The notes below the pieces were generated by a model. That model was given only the letters and a program-made list of their open reading frames with translations. It was not told the origin of the DNA and made no database searches. 19,763 nucleotides of DNA, from contig CAVHPP010000027.1 of NCBI GenBank assembly GCA_963638105.1, forward strand, positions 1-19,763, in the 5' to 3' direction. Shown piece after piece: positions 16,450-19,763 of the stretch (the stretch's first letter is position 1; every line of letters starts with the position of its first letter). A program made the position numbers and the translations under genes. The stretch comes from CAG-217 sp963638105 (lineage in GTDB: Bacteria; Bacillota; Clostridia; Oscillospirales; Acutalibacteraceae).

Positions 16450-16932
16450 ATGATGGATGAACTGTTAAGTTTGATCAAAGAGAATCCCCGCCTGACCAAT
16501 GCAGAGTTGGCTGCGGCGCTGGGTCGGGACGAAGCGCAGGTGGCGCAGCAGGTGCGCCAATATGAAGCGGACGGCGTGATCAAAGGCTATTGCGCCATTT
16601 TGGATAAGGAAAAAGCCGGAGACGAAACGGTGACTGCCTTGATCGAAATCAAAGTGCAGCCTAAGTTCGGTCACGGCTTTGACGATATTGCCCGGCGCAT
16701 TGCGGCGCTGGAAGAAGTGGAGAGTATTTTTCTGATGAGCGGTGGGTATGACCTGTGCTGCCTGGTAACGGACAAGTCCTTCCAGGAGGTGTCCATGTTC
16801 GTGGCCAGCCGCCTGTCGCCCATGGAAGATGTGGTGTCTACCGCCACCCACTTTATTTTGAAGAAGTATAAAGAGCAGGGCATGCTCTTTGCCCAGAAGA
16901 ATACGGACGATCGGGGGAATATTTCTCTGTGA
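16450..16932 (+). CDS. Lrp/AsnC family transcriptional regulator
   Basis: A 160-residue regulator. The N-terminal winged helix-turn-helix (about 5-45) includes ENPRLTNAELAAALGRDEAQV, then the linker GVIKGYCAILD. The C-terminal RAM effector-binding domain includes VTALIEIKVQP, VESIFLMSGGYDLCCLV and SPMEDVVSTATHFILKKYKEQG. Such proteins sense amino acids and control amino acid metabolism. Ribosome binding site AAGGAGAG precedes two adjacent ATG codons; I take the first. The stop overlaps the aminotransferase start (GTGA), so the likely target or effector system is the aminotransferase itself; this pairing recurs in Clostridia. Confidence 0.9.
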   Translation: MMDELLSLIKENPRLTNAELAAALGRDEAQVAQQVRQYEADGVIKGYCAILDKEKAGDETVTALIEIKVQPKFGHGFDDIARRIAALEEVESIFLMSGGYDLCCLVTDKSFQEVSMFVASRLSPMEDVVSTATHFILKKYKEQGMLFAQKNTDDRGNISL

Positions 16933-18116
16933 TCCGGTATGAAAATGATATGAATCCCGCTCTTTGCAATGTAAAACCCAGCGGTATCCGCAAGTTCTTT
17001 TCCATTGCGGAAGAGATGGATAACGTAATTTCCCTGGGTGTAGGCGAGCCGGACTTTTTGACCCCCTGGCATATTCGCCGAGAGGGGATTGACTCCTTAG
17101 ACCGTGGGGCCACCCGTTATACTGCCAACGCCGGGCTGCTGTCCCTGCGACAGGAGATCTGTGCCTATTACGAACGCCGGTATCATTTGCAGTACAGGGC
17201 GGAAAATCAGGTGCTGGTGACTGTTGGCGGCTCCGAAGGCATTGATATGGCCATACGCACACTGGTGTGCCCCGGTGATGAGGTGCTGGTGGTGGAGCCG
17301 TCCTTTGTGTGCTACAAACCGCTGGTAGAGGTTAGCGGCGGCGTGGCTGTGCCGCTGGTGACTAAGGAAGAAGATAATTTCCGCCTAACGGCTGCCGCAC
17401 TGGAAGCCGCTATTACGCCTAAGACCAAGCTGCTGGTGTTCCCATACCCCAATAATCCCACCGGTGCGGTGATGCGTCGGGAGGACTTGGAGCCGATTTG
17501 TCGGGTGCTGCAAAAGCACAATATCTATGTGTTGTCCGATGAGATTTACAGCGAGCTGACCTACGGCGGTGTGGACCACACCTCCATTGCCGCCATGCCC
17601 GGCATGGCAGAGCGCACGGTGGTTATCAACGGCTTTTCCAAGACTTACTCTATGACCGGCTGGCGCCTGGGTTATGCGCTGGGGCCTGCGCCCATTATTC
17701 AGCAGATGACCAAGTTGCACCAGTTTGCCATTATGTCCGCCCCGACCACCAGTCAAACGGCTGCCATTGAGGCGCTGCGCCACGGGGACGGGGACATTGA
17801 TAAAATGCGCCGGGATTATGATATGCGCCGCCGCTTTACCGTGCACGCATTTCGTGAGATCGGGCTGCCCTGCTTTGAACCGGAGGGTGCGTTTTATTTG
17901 TTCCCTTGTATAAAATCCACCGGGCTTAGCTCCGAGGAGTTCTGCGAGCGGCTGATCTATTCCAAGCGGGTGGCTGTGGTGCCCGGCAACGCCTTTGGCG
18001 ACTGCGGCGAGGGCTTTATCCGCGTGTCTTATTGCTATTCTATTGAGAACATTAAAGAGGCTGTCACCCGTATCGGTGAATTTGTGAAAGAATTAGAGGA
18101 CGAGCATGACCGTTAA
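16929..18116 (+). CDS. PLP-dependent class I aminotransferase
   Basis: A 395-residue fold-type I aminotransferase of the aspartate/aromatic family. Seen are PSGIRKFFSIAEEMDNVISLGVGEPDF near the N-terminus (abridged from about 17-43), YPNNPTG with Asn176, DEIYSELTYGG, and the PLP lysine Lys238 in GFSKTYSMTGWRLGY. The C-terminal FIRVSYCYS carries the arginine for the substrate carboxylate. I start it at GTG, which overlaps the regulator stop by 3 nt and has GGGGGAA upstream; an ATG seven codons later is possible. Substrate is not determinable here; PatA-like or AspC-like activity is plausible. It overlaps ispE by 11 nt. Confidence 0.9.
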   Translation: MIRYENDMNPALCNVKPSGIRKFFSIAEEMDNVISLGVGEPDFLTPWHIRREGIDSLDRGATRYTANAGLLSLRQEICAYYERRYHLQYRAENQVLVTVGGSEGIDMAIRTLVCPGDEVLVVEPSFVCYKPLVEVSGGVAVPLVTKEEDNFRLTAAALEAAITPKTKLLVFPYPNNPTGAVMRREDLEPICRVLQKHNIYVLSDEIYSELTYGGVDHTSIAAMPGMAERTVVINGFSKTYSMTGWRLGYALGPAPIIQQMTKLHQFAIMSAPTTSQTAAIEALRHGDGDIDKMRRDYDMRRRFTVHAFREIGLPCFEPEGAFYLFPCIKSTGLSSEEFCERLIYSKRVAVVPGNAFGDCGEGFIRVSYCYSIENIKEAVTRIGEFVKELEDEHDR

Positions 18117-18999
18117 ACGCGTAGAAGTGCTGGCGTATGCCAAGATCAACTTAATGCTGGATATTATCCGTCGCCGCACCGACGGCTACCATGATCTGTT
18201 TATGATCATGCAGAGCGTTGGCGTGGCCGATCGGGTGACCGTGGAGCGTGAGCCGGGGCGCAAGCTGCGGCTGACTGCCAGTATTGAGGATATTCCGTTG
18301 GACGATAAAAATATTGCATGGAAAGCAGCCGCTTTGTTCTTTAAGACCACCGGGCTGCGCCGCCCGGGACTGCATATTCACTTGGAGAAGCATATTCCCC
18401 ACGCAGCGGGTCTGGCCGGCGGCAGTGCAGACGGTGCGGCGGTTCTGGTGGCGCTGAATCGGCTGATGGGCACTGATTTATCTACGGAGCAGCTGTGCGC
18501 CATGGGTGTGCAGATCGGTGCGGATGTGCCTTTCTGCATTGTAGGCGGCACTTGCCTTGCACAGGGGATTGGCGAGGTGCTCAGTCCCTTAAAGCCTATG
18601 CCGTCTTGTCATATCGTACTGGCAAAGCCGGACTTTGGCGTGAATACCGGCAAGGCCTACGGCTTGTTTGATACCAACGGAAAGACCCACAATGCGGACC
18701 AGCTGGGTATGCTCACTGCGGTGCAGAACCGGGACCTGCCTGCAATTTGCGGCAAGCTGGAAAATGTGTTTGAGCAGTTTGTAGAGGTGCCAGGCCGTAT
18801 TGAGATGAAAGAAGTGCTTCGTGCAGCCGGTGCAGCAGGTGTTTGTATGAGCGGCAGCGGGCCAACGCTCTTTGGTATTTTCACTGACAAAGCACAGGGG
18901 TTGGCAGCGGCACAAGATTTGGCACCTTTTGCCAAAGATATTGCCGTCACCAAGCCGGTGCGGCAAGGTTGCAAGATCGTAAATGTGATTGAAACATAA
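18106..18999 (+). CDS. ispE: 4-diphosphocytidyl-2-C-methyl-D-erythritol kinase
   Basis: A 297-residue GHMP kinase that phosphorylates CDP-methylerythritol in the MEP pathway to isoprenoids. AYAKINL (10-16) places Lys13, PHAAGLAGGSADGAA (98-112) is the glycine-rich ATP loop with Asp109 as likely catalytic base, and GVCMSGSGPTLFG is the third GHMP motif. Length is slightly over the E. coli enzyme. The ATG sits inside the aminotransferase end with GAGGACGAGC ahead, so translation is coupled. The MEP pathway supplies undecaprenyl phosphate precursors, but the link with the neighbouring amino acid genes is probably only operonic. A hairpin terminator follows. Confidence 0.95.
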   Translation: MTVKRVEVLAYAKINLMLDIIRRRTDGYHDLFMIMQSVGVADRVTVEREPGRKLRLTASIEDIPLDDKNIAWKAAALFFKTTGLRRPGLHIHLEKHIPHAAGLAGGSADGAAVLVALNRLMGTDLSTEQLCAMGVQIGADVPFCIVGGTCLAQGIGEVLSPLKPMPSCHIVLAKPDFGVNTGKAYGLFDTNGKTHNADQLGMLTAVQNRDLPAICGKLENVFEQFVEVPGRIEMKEVLRAAGAAGVCMSGSGPTLFGIFTDKAQGLAAAQDLAPFAKDIAVTKPVRQGCKIVNVIET

Positions 19000-19002
19000 T
19001 AA

Positions 19003-19030
19003 AAAGGTCACCGTATATGCGGTGACCTTT
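19003..19030. terminator. Bidirectional terminator after ispE
   Basis: AAAGGTCACCG (19003-19013) pairs perfectly with CGGTGACCTTT (19020-19030) around a six-base loop. The A-run at its left gives a better T-run to the - strand phosphoesterase gene than the three T residues give to ispE. Confidence 0.85.
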
Positions 19031-19045
19031 GCGTTGATTTTAGGG

Positions 19046-19763
19046 TTATTTTTTTGTTGGATTTAAGTGCAGCACGATGATTTCCGGGTGGTTAAAAAGC
19101 CGCAGGGGAAATTCCGCATTGCCGATCCCGCGGGAGACAATTAGGCGCGGCCGCTCTCCAAAGCTGCCCCGGGCGTACTGTGGGCGCAGACCCTGACCGG
19201 GGGAAAACACCGGCCCGATCCCCGGGAGAATCCATTGCCCGCCGTGGGCGTGGCCGGACAGTTGCAGGTCAAAGTCATACTGCCGGTAATTGTTTTCTGC
19301 CACGGCGGCGAAGTTCTCCGGATAATGGCACAGCACGATCTTATAGCCCGGGTGCTCTGCCAGCCGGGCAAACAGGGGAGAGGAGTCCCGGTAGCGGAAA
19401 GTACCGGCCTTGCGCTGGCGATAGGCCTCAAAGCTGGCTTGGTTCTCGTCCAGCCCCAGGAAGGTAATGCCCTTGACCGTTTCGATCTTATCCGTCAGCA
19501 CATGAAAGCCGATGGCGGACAGTTCATGCATCAAAGTATCAAAATCCGCCAGCCGTCGCTCGTGATTGCCGGGAATATACAGCACCGGCGCCAGCTGCAC
19601 CAGCTGCCGTCCGTAGTCCAGCATTTTTTGGCGATTTCGATTTTTGTCGTTGATATAATCGCCGGTAATGCAGATGATGTCCGGTTTTTGGGCGGCTGTT
19701 TCGTTTAGAATACGAGCGGAGGGCTTGGAGTGCAGGTCTGACAGGTGCACCACCGTACAGGCG
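19046..19763 (-). CDS. Calcineurin-like metallophosphoesterase, 5'-truncated by window
   Basis: The C-terminal 239 or so residues of a metallophosphoesterase; the frame is still open at the window end, so its start is outside. The motifs occur in the standard order: LSDLHS (Asp-x-His), ITGDYIND, PGNHE, LCHYPE and SGHAHGGQW, which bind the two-metal centre. Together with FSPGQGLRPQYARG and SRGIGN near the C-terminus it matches the YkuE-like membrane-associated phosphodiesterases/UDP-diacylglucosamine-hydrolase-like group, in which an N-terminal membrane segment would precede the part seen here. Substrate is unknown. It converges on ispE and shares its terminator. Confidence 0.9.
   Translation of the reverse strand, partial: ACTVVHLSDLHSKPSARILNETAAQKPDIICITGDYINDKNRNRQKMLDYGRQLVQLAPVLYIPGNHERRLADFDTLMHELSAIGFHVLTDKIETVKGITFLGLDENQASFEAYRQRKAGTFRYRDSSPLFARLAEHPGYKIVLCHYPENFAAVAENNYRQYDFDLQLSGHAHGGQWILPGIGPVFSPGQGLRPQYARGSFGERPRLIVSRGIGNAEFPLRLFNHPEIIVLHLNPTKK

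Overview
The window reads as a chromosomal core segment of a spore-forming, GC-rich member of the Clostridia (an Oscillospiraceae/Ruminococcaceae-like Firmicute). This rests on the spoIIAA-spoIIAB-sigF operon, a tepA-ylzJ-ftsK/spoIIIE cluster, a T-box riboswitch ahead of valS, a YrzB-like DUF1292 gene and strong Shine-Dalgarno sites throughout. No insertion sequence, phage gene, CRISPR array or integrase is visible.

Layout. 1-6024 (+): an overlapping run of a TepA/ClpP-like protease (cut by the window edge), a short YlzJ-like protein, a UppP/BacA-family membrane protein whose usual catalytic residues are replaced, the DNA translocase FtsK/SpoIIIE, and a YgiQ-type radical SAM protein. 6030-6794 (-): tRNA-Leu(UAG) with encoded CCA, a structured RNA that looks like 6S RNA, and a DUF1292 protein; the tRNA and the DUF1292 gene have clear sigma-A promoters. 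6898-7437 (+): a transcription unit with a near-consensus promoter and a strong terminator but no convincing protein gene, best read as a large structured noncoding RNA of about 500 nt. It carries three copies of the motif AGGT-N3-4-TCCAATGG. I cannot place it in a family; ROOL-class RNAs are the nearest in size.

7524-11548 (+): promoter, valine T-box (specifier GUA), valS and a short folC variant. 11623-13026 (+): the forespore control operon spoIIAA-spoIIAB-sigF, closed off on both sides by terminators. 13115-13769 (+): a membrane-anchored protein of unknown function whose best start is followed by an amber stop at codon 3. 13838-15542 (-): a small ACT-domain protein and a PFL-fold UPF0210 protein in one operon. 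Promoters back to back with this operon drive 15620-18999 (+): a PHP-domain phosphoesterase, an Lrp/AsnC regulator, a class I aminotransferase and ispE. 19046-19763 (-): a calcineurin-type metallophosphoesterase running off the window.

How the genes fit together. Sigma-F and the SpoIIIE-type translocase both serve forespore development. UppP-like protein and IspE both touch isoprenoid/undecaprenyl lipid metabolism, though in separate operons. valS is set by uncharged tRNA-Val through its T-box. The strongest candidates for something new are the large RNA at 6930-7437 and the UppP homologue with a remodelled active site.
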